DNA from: Mytilus edulis
Lineage: Eukaryota > Mollusca > Bivalvia > Mytilida > Mytilidae
DNA: 64,000 nt
NCBI RefSeq assembly: GCF_963676685.1
Contig: NC_092354.1
Location: 19,226,746-19,290,745 of the forward strand
Reading direction: 5' to 3'
Within the stretch, counting starts at the first letter, position 1, and each line of letters starts with the position of its first letter. The translations under genes were made by a program, and so were the position numbers. Of this stretch, positions 9,774 to 23,189 are shown piece after piece. The notes beneath the pieces were generated by a model that saw only the letters and a program-made list of their open reading frames with translations, was not told the origin of the DNA and ran no database searches.

Positions 9774-12700
9774 AGTCCGGCGGCTACAAGCATATTTCAG
9801 ACGAATTGTGCACATCCTGTTACAAGCATGAAATTGGGCATAGACCTTCCTCAACTATTGCTCTTTTATTTCAGATAATGAGGCATTTGAAAAAAATGTC
9901 TCACTTCCGGTAAAATCCAAAATGGCGGACGTCATACTTGAATCAGCCTAATATCGAAGGCTAGTATTTGAAAAGGTGTTATTATCATGCTACTAGCATA
10001 ATATTTGGTACAAACCTTTGTTATGTACTACTTTTGGATATAATTTATAAATTAGATGTCTTCAAAACCCCTTCTTCCGTTTAAAATCCAACATGGCGGA
10101 CATTGTACTTAAATAAGCTAATTTTTTAGGGAGGGTAATTGAAATGTGTTTTAACGTATTGCTACTATTATACCATTGTGCAGAGACCTTTCTTTGGTGC
10201 GTCTGATGAATACAATGTATAAGACATATGTCTTAAAAACCCTTACTTCCGGTAATATCCAAAATGGCGGACATAGAAATATCAATTAATTATTCAAATA
10301 TTCAACTTTTTTAAAATGTAAAGAAAATGATTTTTTTTTGTGCTGGTCATTAAACTTTTGGCTTAAAGTTATCCCCAAAACCACTAATTCTATCATGTTG
10401 TAAGTTGTCAAATATAAAGTTGACACTTCCGGTAAAAATATGACGTAAATTTCAAAGATGTATCCTCAATCCATTTCTTCGATGAAGAGTTTTGGATAGA
10501 TGGATTAAAACAAAATAAAATCACTATAGTACTAAAACATATTTAAAATTACTACAATTTTCGGCCAAAAATAACGATCACCACGACATGCACACATCGC
10601 AGTGCACGGGATACCCGATTTTCCACATTAAAAATGACCGCGGCATTCTTTCTTACATCCACAATGTACAAGCTTCTGACAAAATGATGAGGCCTCAAAA
10701 AGAGTTTTTTAAAAGTTATCCTCTTTGTCCCCGCCTGGAGTGGGTAGCATAAGAGCCAATCCCAAGCTCGTCTCCCTAAACACATACCTGAGTATATTGC
10801 ATGATTTACATGCTTGAAAAGACTAAACCAAGTTGAGGGAATAGCCTCAAAAAGCCTTCCCTTTTGCGCAAATAGTTATTTTCTTGCTTCGTTATTCATG
10901 TTATACCCATCTGTTAAGTTTATGCGATCTTACAGTAAAACCGCGGTGATTTAGTCTGATCAATCATCATTCTTTATGTTAAAGTCACATCTTCAAATGC
11001 AATCAATGTCTCCCACATAGTCTTTTTTTCCCCTTTCAAGCAAAGAGAGAACCATATCACAACAGGTAAAGGCATGGATAACAATAAGTGTGTCAGATCA
11101 CTCATTACCTAGTGCATTTGAAAGGTCATTGATAGATATTAATCCAAAGTATTTTGGCCTCCCAAACACAATCCATAGTTCGTCTACCCCTATGTCACGG
11201 AATAGCGAAACAGTAGTGACAGCATCATCATAAACGACTGTTCGACTCGTTTAAGTTGGTGTTTCACTGCATCAGACACATGCACCATGATTCTAGTGTC
11301 TGCCTCTAAATGTGAACTTGGTGCTAAACTTGAAATACATCACGTGGTGGATAAGACAGAATATCCTGACCATTTGTTGCTATAACTACCATACGCATCC
11401 AAGACTTCATCCACTCGTACTACATTCTAAATGCTTAAGTCACATCTTCAAACGCCATTAATGTCACCAACGCAGTTCCTTTTCCAGCAAACGTGTTATC
11501 TTTTAATGCCTAGTGCATTTGAAAGGTCATGGATAGATATATATCTTAAGCTTTTTCCCCTTCCAAATGCAAACCAAAGTGTGTCTGCCCCTATGTCACG
11601 AAATAGCGAAACAGCAATGACATCAGTATCGACTGTTCGAGTCATGACTCAGTTAAGTCTGTGTTTCACTGCATCAGACACATCGATCTTGATGCTAGTG
11701 TCAGTCTCGTGTAAACATGGTGCTAAAGTTGAAACATCATCAAATGGTGGATAACACTGAACATCCTGAGCATTTGTTGCTACAACTACCTTGTTCTCAA
11801 AATTGTATTGAGCAAGCTGCTGTGAATGAAAACTTAAAAGTTCTTTCTTATTGTCGTCATCTCTCAGAAAACTTTGCCAATTTGGAGGATGTTTTTAACC
11901 CTGGATTCGTCTGTGTATTCCCTTTCCCCGAAATGTTCCTCTTGCTTCTTTTAGCAGCTTTCAAACTACCAGTATTGTCTATGTTCGCATCCGACACTAC
12001 ATCCACTGTTGTTACAATTTCAAGGTGTTTCCGAACGAGTATGATGATTGGCTATTATGTCCTTACCTTTATAAAATATCTTGAAACTGTAACAAGAGTG
12101 GATGAAGTTTTTTGATGAGTATGGTAGTTGTAGCAACAAATGCTCAGGATATTCTATCTTATCCACCACGTGATTTATTTCAAGTGTAGCACCATGTTCA
12201 CATAAAGAGACAGACACTAAAATCATGGTGCATGTGTCTGATGCAGTGAAACACGAACTTAAACGAGTCATGATTAACAGTCACTGATGATGCTGTCAAT
12301 ACTATTTCGCTATTCCGTGACATAGGGGCAGACTAACTATGGATTGTGTTTGGGGAGGCAAAAATCTTTGGATTAATATCTATCAATGGCCTTTCAAATG
12401 CACTAGGCAATGAGTGATCACACACACTTATTTCTGACCCATACCTCTACCGGTTGTGATACGGTTCTCTCTTTGCTTGAAAAGGAAAAAAAAAGACTGC
12501 GTGGGAGACATTGATGGTATTTGAAGATGTGACTTTAACATAAGGAATGATGATTGATCAGCCTAAATCACCGGGGTTTTAATGTAAGATCGCACAAACT
12601 TATCAGATGGAGCTAACATGATTAACGAAGCAAGAAAATCATTGTTTGCACAAAAGGGAAGGCTAATTATAAGTTAGGCTATTCCCACAACTTTTTAATA

Positions 12701-13767
12701 TTTTCAAGCATGTAAAACGTGCAATATACTAATGCAGGTGTTTAGTGAGACGAGCTTGGGATTGGCTCTTATGCTACCCAGTCCAGGCACTAATGAATTG
12801 CGAAGGGACAAAGAGGGTCCCTTTTAAAAAAAAACTCTTTCTGAGGCCTCATCATTTTGTCAGAAGCTTGTACATTGTGGATGTAAGAAAGGATGCCGCG
12901 GTAATTTTTAATGTGGAAAATCGGGTCTCCCGTGCACTGTCTTGTGTGCATGTGGTGGTGACTGTGAATAAACATGTATTCTTGGCCAAATAGTAGTAAT
13001 TTTTAAAATGTTTTAGTACTATAGTGATTTTATTTTGTTTTAATCAATCTATCCAAAACTCTACATCGAAGAAATGGATTGAGGACTCATCTTTGAAATT
13101 TACGTCATATTTTTACCGGAAGTGTTAACTTTATATTTAAACATTTACAACATGATAGAATAAGTTGTTTTGGGGATAACTTAAAGCAAAAAGATTAATG
13201 ACCCGCACAAAAAAAAATCATTTCCTTTACATTTTAAAAAGAGTTGAAAATTTAAATAATAAATTGAGATATTTCTTTGTCCGCCATTTTGGATATAACC
13301 GGAAGTAAGGGTTTTTAAGACATATGTCTTATACATTGTATTCACCAGAAGCACCAAAGAAAGGTTCCTGCACAATTTGATGATAGTAGCAATACGTAAA
13401 TATACATTTCAATTATCCTCCCTAAAAAATAAGCTTATTTAAGTACAATGTCCGCCGTGTTGGATTTTAGCCGGAAGTAGGGTTTCTGAAGACATCTAAT
13501 CTTTTTAATTTATCCAAAAGTAGTAAAAAACCAAGGTTTGTACCAAATATTATGGTAGTACCATGATAATAACACATTTTTACACACTAGCCTTCGATAT
13601 TGGGTTGATTTAAGTATGACGTCCGCCATTTTGGATTTTACCGGAAGTGAGACATTTTTTTTCAAATGCCTCCATATCTGAAATAAAAGAGTAATAGTTG
13701 AGGAAGGTCTATGCCAATTTCATGCTTGTAGCAGGATGTGCACAATTTTTCACAAAGCCGCCGTACT
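9774..13767. mobile_element. 4-kb foldback element with long inverted arms
   Basis: The left end reads AGTCCGGCGGCT and the reverse complement of the right end reads AGTACGGCGGCT. Both are flanked by AATGT (9769-9773 and 13768-13772), a 5-bp target duplication. The left arm (9774 to about 11425) and right arm (about 12095 to 13767) are inverted copies with modest divergence over about 1.65 kb. The middle (about 11443-11850) repeats the inner part of the left arm in direct orientation. No transposase is seen, so it is a non-autonomous foldback element of unknown superfamily. Confidence 0.8.
9903..10442 (+). repeat. Tandem modules (about 171 bp) with ACTTCCGG and ATGGCGG, left arm
   Basis: ACTTCCGG or a near match occurs at 9903, about 10073, 10245 and 10435; the first three are each followed within about 20 bases by an ATGGCGGAC stretch. 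Spacing is about 170-190 bp. The mirror set in the right arm has CCGGAAGT at 13116, 13299, 13471 and 13641, with CCGCC-type partners before the last three. The paired words resemble ETS and YY1 core-promoter motifs. Confidence 0.6.
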
Positions 13768-13772
13768 AATGT

Positions 13773-16700
13773 GAAAGACTTGAATCATATATTCTGGAAA
13801 TTAGGCGGAATTCAATATATTAAACAAGTTTATCAAACATTAAAGTTTTCTTTAAACGACCGTGACATGTTATATATCTAAATATTATAATCTATTTCAT
13901 TTTTATAATTAAAGCCACACCAATGCAACATATTGTGATTGACTTACACCGATACACGCCATATTTTTGATAACTGATTTATATTTAGAATTTTTTTTTG
14001 TCAGTAACAATCCTAAGAGCATAAAGAATATTTAGGTCATAAATTATCCGTTTCTTTAAAAGAAATATTTGAAGATACATTTGTCTAAAATCTTATGATT
14101 TAAATCTCAGGAATACAATATTATGATTGTGTTTGTTGAAAAAAAACCCAATTCGAAACAATTTGCACACGTTAAAAACCAGGCTGTTAAGGACCTACTT
14201 TTTACACGCTTTTTGTCCGTAAAAATGTCATCCGGGGTAATTAAATTAAACTATTTGGAGACGAAGAGCATTCTAAACATAAATTCCTAAAAAAAAGTTC
14301 AAATCTGGCTACGGTCATGTGTGCCTACGGTAACTAAAACTTAGTTAAGTAGTTTTTTTTATGTACAATATATTTACGAAATCTGACATATGTTTGATAC
14401 TTTATGTCACCAAATTGCCCTTAGCCCAATGATTGGAAAAATTCATACACAATGGCATGTTTATGATTTTGCTTAAATCAGATGCGTCGTAACGAGACTC
14501 GTAAGAGGTGTCCAAAACAAACTGTTAAGATGAATACATAAAAAAATATGGAAAATATTGAAGTATACCTAGCTTAGGCTTCAATTATATTGAAATCGAA
14601 AAAAAATTTATTTATGAATTTTCGGGAAAGTTTACAAACATTATACATGTTATAGGAAAAGGCAAAATTGTCAGGTACCTTAAGTTTCAAAAATCAAAAA
14701 GTATTAAAATGTACATTTGTACCAGACAAAATCATTCAGATGTCCAGAAGATTACAATCTGTCTGGCATTAATATTTATGTTTACGAATGTTGTCCTACA
14801 TACTACAATTAGGGTTTCAAACACCTTATAGTAATGCAAAACATTGAAAATGTCAAAACAGCCACATGTTGAAATTTTGTAATTTATATCTTTAAATTGA
14901 ACAATAGGTCTTTTGATACATCTGCGTTTTTCAAAACAAGATTAAATGTACGTATACAATTTTGTTTGGTAAAGCTGTATAAGCCTTTACCAAAACGATT
15001 TGCATAATAGTCATCTTATGTCAAATATTTAAACATGTTCATATTCATATTGTGAAAGTGACATTACAACTGACCTTGTTTCAATTAAGTGTCAATATTT
15101 TATCGGTTTTTTTTTTGTTTTTTGTTTTATAAATATGACATTTTAATTATCTATACAAAACAGTGGCGTCGACAAATCGGATTTTGGCAACTTATACGAC
15201 TAAACGCTAAACTATAAAAGAGGTGTATGAGGTAAAAAGAACAGTGTTTTGCAAATTTTGTCAGGCACGAGTTCTTCTAGATTAAGTAAAAGCCAAAATT
15301 TGACAACTGAAATTAAAAGACCGGCACTGTTGTTCCGATAATATTCTGTGGAATCTGACCCATTTCACCTTAATTAAAGAAGAAGTGCAGATAAGTCAAC
15401 ACTGAAAATTAGGTCATTGCATATGCGAACATAGTTGTGTATAAGGGAAATTACAATGATTTCAAAATACTCGCTACTGTAAAATAATATCTGCGGTTGA
15501 AAACTTCAATGGATTAACAATTAAATATTGAGAAGCCGTTACTTTGGTAGTTCTGTATGTTTCTGTACGTAATGTTTTTATATTGTTGACACATTTTAAG
15601 GCAATAAAATCGAGATCACTCACCGTATGTTAAGCATACAATAAAAAAAATCGGCATTAAGTATTATATCAAAATAAATATTTAGTAATTTAATATTACT
15701 AAAACTACCGGACACACATTGTAGATATTAAAGCATAATGGTATTAAAACATGTAAATAGATGGAATCAATTAATTTCCTTAAATGTTATGCACATTTAC
15801 TATATCATTTCAATCGAATGGTTAAAATCGTTGGGGTTTGCCAGATCTGAGGTGGAAAAACAAAATCGTTAACAGGAAACTTTTTTTCGTAACTTGCCTA
15901 ATTCACGAGATTTTGCCTTAAACAAGAGTCAACTCTTGATTATTATATCAACTATACATTATCCCTAATAACGATAAGATTAATTTTAACCAAAGTCTAC
16001 ATACATTCCTTAACAAATTTGATCATTTAATTTGATGCCTCCCCAGTACCAACGAAATCCACGAAAATTAACATACAATGAATAATGATAACCCTAAAAA
16101 AATGTTTTATTTGTCTAAAAACTCATCGCCTGCGTATTTTTCGTATTTAAAAAAGTTTTACATCGCATGTCGCGTGTTTATAATTTTCGTCATCATTTAT
16201 CAAAACAACACCTTGTTGATATATGTTAATTAAATCTTAATATCTAAGAGTGATAACCTCTAACAAAGAGTAAATAAAGTGATAACCAGCAATTATTCTA
16301 GTGAACCTGAGAGATTTAGTGTAACTTTCTTTGATAAGGGAAAAGATATGTTAAACAACACCTATTACTTGATTTATTTCACTTGACTGGGCGGGGTTGA
16401 GGCAGTTTGTTTATTTAAGACCAGTCCATCTATAGACAGGAGTTTCGGGATAAACTCATCAATGAAGTGTCCAGTTAATCGTTCCATATCATACATGTTC
16501 TTTTGTATATGCGTTTGGTGACACTGATTGGTGATAAGACTTCAATAATGATTATACGGGAATCATCACACACATCTTCAAATAGACTGTCCTAATGCAA
16601 ATTAAACAATAAGCTCCGCCCGATCAGTTAAAACAACATTAGTAATATCAACTAACATCCAGCAACTCTTATATATATATATCACTGTGTCTAAACCACA

Positions 16701-18360
16701 CCGGCAAAATTTGTTCGGACTCGATGGTATCTAACATCCGGCACAATGACGGAACATTAATAGACAGAAGAAAGCTAGGTTTCTCCTTATTTTTTTATTT
16801 TTTTTTATGATATCGAACAATATATATACATATACAACTTTTTTCTATTGTGAGATGCAATATTTTCTACAACCGTTCTATATTAACGGAGAAATAAGTC
16901 AAAATGCATGTCAAAATGACGAATTGAGTGAACCTTGCCTCGAAATTGTTTAATTTCTCGTTAAATTGTTCACATTGTACGGAAAGAAAGGTACGGGAAG
17001 ATAGATATTGACACGGAGATTGCAAATTTAGTTATTATGAGCATCTCCATAATTGTATCTCTGTGTATGGAACGAAAGAAATGGGTCATGTCAAAATGGA
17101 ACAGGCCGGTTTCGTCATTGTATACAACCCGGTTTCGTCATAGATTTCAAAATGCATAACCCGGTTTGGTCAAATAAAAAAAATCATAATCGCATTACAT
17201 TATAATTGATTATTTAACTTCAGCGTTCAAAAGGAGTTGTGTGGGTCGTTGGAAAACAAGTTCGTTCACCGGACAACGGCTTATTATTTATATGAGTCTC
17301 AGATTCAAATAAATAATAAGCAAAAACTTGAATTCCTACTCTTATAGAACACAAATATTTTAATTTACTTTGCATTCCGAAATTTTTTAACAGCATATTC
17401 AGATTAAAGCTCTCTAAATATGCGTTTTCTATATGAGTTATGGGAAAATATGTTGAACATGTTTAAATTTGAAATTAAAGTTTACGGTCTTAAAAATCGA
17501 AACACACTGATATGTGATTTTCTCGCACAAAAGGATGGACACCTTTATAAGTAATCTAATCATTCTATGTATGTAATCTTTTCTACAATCGTTAAAAATA
17601 AATCTTCTTAAGGATAAACGTTGATAATAAGACAACTGTATATGCATGCATAATCGACATAGAAAATGAATGTAGGATTACAACTACCATGCATTAAAAT
17701 ATTTTTTTTATCCCTTATTGTAACTATACTGCTATGTCCAAATTAGTATAATAGTCTCTGGTCATCGACAAAATTCAATAATAATTATTTTGTTAACATT
17801 ACTAAAAAAAAAACGAGTCTGTACTGTCGCCGTTGTGTTATGATGATCGTACACTGACGTTGGTCAATATATTTTGACAATATATACGGACAGACGGATT
17901 CAGTTTATTTCAAAGTGGACGTAATTCGAACAACTTTTACATACCGCCGAGCCTAGCGAGTCGAACAATATTTTGATTAATTTTTGCGTTATAAAATCGT
18001 TAAATACAGGAATCAATATAGTTTTGGCAACCAAAGGTGGGGTCGGGGCGTGCAACCTATACGTCATCTAGATTCGCCACTTATCTTATAAAGTGTATAC
18101 CGAATTAAAATATTGTAAGAAATGAGAAAACAGGGACACCCGGGAAATCGGATTATGTGAGTTGGATTATGTTTATTATAATAAATGCCGAATATCAAGT
18201 TCTTTTTATCGATTTCTATACATTTTTTTTCAAATATATATAAAAGTTATATAGCAAAAATGATAAGGCAGACAAATATACAAATAAATCGACTTGGCCG
18301 ATATTCTAATAAAACTTATTGACCTTTAATTACGAGTTTTTTTACCATTTCTTTGCGTTT
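13773..18360. other. Long AT-rich stretch, no gene seen
   Basis: I found no exon, RNA gene or repeat family member I could support across 4.6 kb. Local features are poly-A/T runs, a short (TA)n at 16671-16682 and three ACCCGG/GCCGGTTT-type words near 17105-17165. A GGGCGGGG box at 16389-16396 followed by TTATTTAAGA about 20 bases later resembles a promoter, but no exon follows. Confidence 0.45.
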
Positions 18361-18369
18361 TTACACGCC

Positions 18370-18780
18370 CGTCCCAATTTTGACAGGACGTATTATTGTA
18401 TACACCCGTCTGTCCGTCCGTCCGTCCGTCCTTCCATCCGTCCGTTCCTCCATCTATCAGTCATTCGGTCCGTCCGTCCGTCTGTCTGTCTATCTATCCG
18501 TCTGTCCAGCATAAACATGTCGCACCGTAACTTCAGGACAGCTTATCTTAATAAAAAAACAACAGATTATTTAAAAATGTCTATCAACATGAAAAGTTCA
18601 TACAAATTCCAATCGACAACAACCCGACCATATATAGAGTAGAAAACAGCCGCAGGCCACAATGGGTCTTCAATGAAGCGAGAAACTCCCGCATCCGGTG
18701 GCGTCCTTTAGCTGGCCCCTTAATAAATATTTATACTAGTTCAGTGATAGTGGACTTCATAGTAAACTGCGAATACATGT
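18370..18780. repeat. CCGT-type microsatellite in a dispersed repeat
   Basis: 18400-18505 is an imperfect (CCGT)n/(CTGT)n tract. It is preceded by GACAGGACGTATTATTG and followed by a block containing GGTGGCGTCCTTTAGCTGG (about 18705) and TTCAGTGATAGTGGAC, which I believe belongs to a mussel dispersed repeat. The frame at 18319-18642 is a by-product of the tract. Confidence 0.55.
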
Positions 18781-19989
18781 ATATTTATTATATTTAAGGG
18801 ATAATTTTAACTATGATACAAGTTGTCAGCGACAACACTTTTACTCAGTCCATTCCCGAATCACACGCTTGTAATTCCATGGTTGTCTTTGGTTGCTTTA
18901 TACCATATGCGTTTTGAACATAAAATAGGCAGGTAGTATTCTTGTTTGAATTATTTTACATTTATAATTTAGGGCCAAGTTATAGCTTGCTTTCATGCAG
19001 TTTGTGTGTTTTTCTCATTGTTTAAGGCATACGCTGACCTAAACTTGATTAATTCAACATAATTTTTGTGTCTAAAAGAAAGTTGTCTCATTGTCAATGT
19101 TTATGGGATAAGTGGTTACCGTCACTTCTTCTTAATAAGACTTAGATATAAATGACGGTCATGTTTTGCAAACCAACTTTTATTCACATTGAAAATACAA
19201 AACTGTCAGATATTGTTTTCGAAAGTTATCTTGAAGTTTCAATTGAATTTGAACTGTACAAAAAATTAATTTGAACTGTAAAAATAATGTGAAAAACATG
19301 CCTATGAAAATAAATGTGCCTACCAGAAACGGGGAGAAAGTTACAAATCTCACTGCTATGTTATGGATGCTTAAGTGTGAAAACTCTCTTTAGTGCGCAA
19401 GTAACACAGTATATATAGTACCAGAAAATCTGACAGGACTGCATGCATGATTAATATGAGCAGAACAGTATAGACTATAGTCGGTTTGGGACTGTTCGTC
19501 AATGATTGAATGCATAAATGTATTAATAATTGATAGTAAATATTTTAAACTAAGTGTATATAATATATTATAATAAATTAATATTATGGCACAATCAAAA
19601 TACATCCTTTTATTTTTCATCTTTAGATACTAATATTATAAACAAAGAAAATATAATAATGTTACAAAATAATTAGATACCAGTGTTTGCTATTCAGTAT
19701 TTATATTCCATTTAAAATTAGTTTGAAGTTAAGTGAAATCAGGGTCATACGCCTTTCATCAGGAAAATGTGTATTATCATAATTAACTATGTCCAAAAGT
19801 GCCCGTTAAAATAGATTTTAACAGGCCAAGTTTACTTTACAATAAATATATATTTAAATTCTCGAAAGACAATGTTCAGATCCGTGCCAAAGTTTCTTTT
19901 CATAAATTGTTTGTTAAAAAAAAACAAAAAAACCGGGTGATATATATAGACGAAACCGGGTGATTGTGTAGTAACAACATTGACGAAGC
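18781..19989. other. No gene seen
   Basis: AT-rich sequence without recognisable coding or RNA features. The 76-codon minus frame at 19390-19620 shows no domain. ACCGGGTGA occurs twice near 19932-19965. Confidence 0.45.
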
Positions 19990-21115
19990 TTTTTTGACTT
20001 AGATTAATTTAATTCTTAAATTTGACAGCAATACAACAAAAAACAAAATGACCTGGGATTTAGTAAGCTTAGTATACATTTAAGATAGCTGCATAGTTTG
20101 ATGAAAATCCAAGTTGATTTGAAAAAGTTATTAAAAAAATTAAAGTGTACTATCTCTATTTTGTCCGAATTGCAAATCTTAGCTTTTTTTACCAAGATTA
20201 CTTTAATTCTTAAATTTTACAGCAATACAACAAAAAACTAAATGAAATGGGATTCAGTAAGCTTGATATATATGTAAGATAGCTGCATAGTTTGATGCAA
20301 ATCCAAGTTGATTTGAAAAAAGTTATTAAAAAAATTAAAGTGTACTATCTCTATTTTGTCCGAATTGCAAATCCTAGCTTTTTTTTACCAAGATTACTTT
20401 AATTCTTAAATTTTACAGCAATACAACAAAAAACTAAATGAAATGGGTATTAGTAAGCTTGATATATATGTAAGATAGCTGTATAGTTTGATGCAAATCC
20501 AAGTTAATTTGAAAAAGTTATTAAAAAAATTAAAGTGTACTATCTCTATTTTGTCCGAATTTCAAATCCTAGCTTTTTATACCAAGATTATTTAAATTTT
20601 TAAATTTTACAACAATACAACAAAATACTAAATGAAATGAGATTCAGTAAGCTTGATATAAATGTAAGATAGCTGCATAGTTTGATGAAAATCCAAGTTG
20701 ATTTGAAAAAGTTATTAAAAAAATTAAAGTGTACTATCTCTATTTTGTCCGAATTGCAAATTCTAGCTTTTTATACCAAGATTACTTTAATTCTTAAATT
20801 TGACAGCAATACAACAAAAAACTAAATGAAATGGGATTCAGTAAGCTTGATATATATGAAAGATAGCTGCATAGTTTGATGCAAATCCAAGTTGATTTGA
20901 AAAAGTTATTAAAAAAATTAAAGTGTACTATCTCTATTTTGTCCGAATTGCAAATCCTAGCTTTTTTTACCAAAATTACTTTAATTCTTAAATTTTACAG
21001 CAATACAACAAAAAACTAAATGAAATGGGATTCAGTAAGCTTGATATATATCTAAGATATCTGCATAGTTTGATGAAAATCCAAGTTGATTTGAAAAAGT
21101 TATAAAAAAAATTAA
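19990..21115. repeat. 194-bp satellite array, about six copies
   Basis: The word ACAGCAATACAAC or a close variant recurs at 20025, 20219, 20415, 20609, 20803 and 20997, giving a period of 194-196 bp. Each unit also has AAGCTTGATATA, GATAGCTGCATAGTTTGATG and AAAGTGTACTATCTC. Copies are similar throughout, with the edge copies more diverged, and a decayed seventh copy runs to about 21230. No coding frame persists. Confidence 0.9.
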
Positions 21116-21269
21116 AGATGCCTATCTGAATTTTTCTATAATAATTTTTTTTTTACATATTGTAAAATTAAATTCTTTCATTTCACAGCAATAAATCAAA
21201 CTACCTAATAAGCTTGAATTTTGTAAGATCAATATTTAATTTAGTTAGATGGGCTGATTTACACCAGTC

Positions 21270-21545
21270 AAAACTAAATTTGAAGGTCAAGACTAGTCGA
21301 GACAGGTCGAGACTGGTTGAGACTGAGTCGAGACTAGTCGAGACAGGTCGAGACTAGTCAAGACAGGTCGAGCCTTGGTCAAGACCATTTCAGACTACAC
21401 AAAGATCATCAAGTACTGAATCAGACTAATTAAGTAAAGTCGAGACCTAGTCGAGTACACTTAAGTACAGTTAAGTACAGTCGAGACAATGTCGAGACTA
21501 GTCGAGTAAAATGTGTGCTCGATTTTACTGGTCGAGCACAAAAAC
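21270..21545. repeat. TCGAGAC minisatellite
   Basis: A degenerate array of roughly 10-bp units such as GTCGAGACTA and GTCGAGACAG, with interspersed TCAAGAC and TTGAGAC variants. It sits between the 194-bp satellite and the inverted hairpin repeat, whose own hairpin begins with GTCGAG. Confidence 0.75.
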
Positions 21546-21574
21546 TGGTCAATTCAGACTCTGAGGAGTTTGTA

Positions 21575-22142
21575 GTGTAAGAAAAACAGACCAAAACACA
21601 AAAACTTAACTATAACCACTGAACCATGAAAATGAGGTCAAGGTCAGATGACATCTGCCAGTTGGACATGTACACCTTACAATCCTTCCATACACCGAAT
21701 ATACTAGACCTATTGCTTATAGTATCTGAGATATGGACTTGACCACGAAAACTAAACCTTGTTCACTGATCCATGAAATGAGGTCGAGGTCAAGTGTTGA
21801 AGTGAAAACTGTCTGACAGACATGAGGACCTTGCAAGGTACGCACATACCAAATATAGTTATCCAATTACTTATAATAAGAGAAAATTTAACATTACAAA
21901 AAATCTTAACTTTTTTTTCAAGTAGTCACTGAACCATGAAAATGAGGTCAAGGACATTGGACATGTGACTGACAGAAAGTTCGTAACATGAGGCATCTAT
22001 ATACAAAGTATGAAGCATCCAGGTCTTCTACCTTCTAAAATATAAAGCTTTTGAGAAGTGAGCTTACACCGCCGCCGCCGCCGTAGCCGCCGGATCACTA
22101 TCCCTATGTCGAGCTTTCTGCAACAAAAGTTGCAGGCTCGAC
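21575..22142 (-). repeat. Inverted copy of the hairpin-headed repeat
   Basis: Reverse-oriented relative of 526-1560: it ends at the same nested hairpin (22108-22142), preceded by the CCGCCGCCGCCG tract at about 22070 and by AACCATGAAAATGAGGTCAAGG subrepeats at about 21625, 21770 and 21935. It is shorter than the plus copy. Confidence 0.8.
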
Positions 22143-22149
22143 AAAAACT

Positions 22150-23189
22150 ATGTAACAAAAATTGTTAAAAAAAGTGTTTGGAATTTCCCTTTTGGGGTAC
22201 CATTTTGGGGTATTTCCATAAGAGCGTAGTCCAGGCGGTAAAACATTGACATATTAAGGAATTAGAAAGGGAAAATGAACTTAATTGATAACATTTGATA
22301 ACCATGTTATATAAATAACCAATTTGAAGACATAAAAGTTTAAATTCATAAAAGTTTGACCATTGTTACTTTACGTTGTCATGGTCGTGACGTGACGTTG
22401 TTGATGACGGGGGCTTATAGGTTAGTTGGGGTCATTGACGTATAAAGCTAATACGTTTATACGTATAGCTTTATCTGTATAGTAAAATAGCTGATTGCAG
22501 TATAATATCATATTCAAATTCAATATTAGGACAATATCAGCAAAATATATTTCAGATATTGAAACTAAAACTGTAAAAAAATAAAAATATTAGGACTATA
22601 AAGCATCTCAATTTTTTTTTATTTGGTCAATGGTATAAGGGAGATAACTCCAATTGATGTAATTTAAAAATGTACTTAAATTTATTAGAACAATATCAAC
22701 CAATCAAATTGCGAGAAATTACTCTAAATCAGGATAATGTTTTTGTGGTTATACCTTATACTTTATATTGATTAATATAAATTAAAAACAAATTAATTAT
22801 GAAATGCAATAACTTATATATATGATCATGAATATTCGTAAAGAGTACACACAAGCTGTAAATTACTAAACATTATAAAGTATGTACAGAAGTCAAACTA
22901 TAACTATGAGTCGATTCAAACACTAAAGAAAATAATTATTCTGTCCCACATTAAACCAAGAACATTTGTAAGTTCAATTATCTCCCTTGAAATATTTCAG
23001 ACATAGATTATACTTAGTCATATTCATATCATAGTCCAAATGTGTAAAGTTTCATCAGTATCAGTCCATTTGTTCAGGATAAGTTGCTCTTCGAAGGCAT
23101 ATGGACAAACAGACATAAGGTGATATATTTTTTGTTGGGGATTTTACAACAAAATGAAAAGACCCAATTTGCATACACATATTGGCATG
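22150..23189. other. 3' flank of the transposase-domain gene, no further exon seen
   Basis: I looked here on the minus strand for the exon expected to continue the transposase family beyond its APKAR stretch and found none. A short hairpin with an ATAAAGCTA stem lies at 22442-22473. The rest is AT-rich. Confidence 0.45.

Noticed and set aside
11431..12271. Three frames of 83-132 codons in the centre of the foldback element
   Set aside because: They contain no known domain, and similar text appears in inverted and direct copies in different frames, so they look like by-products of the repeat.
16389..16430. GC box plus TATA-like promoter
   Set aside because: No exon or transcript signal follows within several kb; such words occur by chance.
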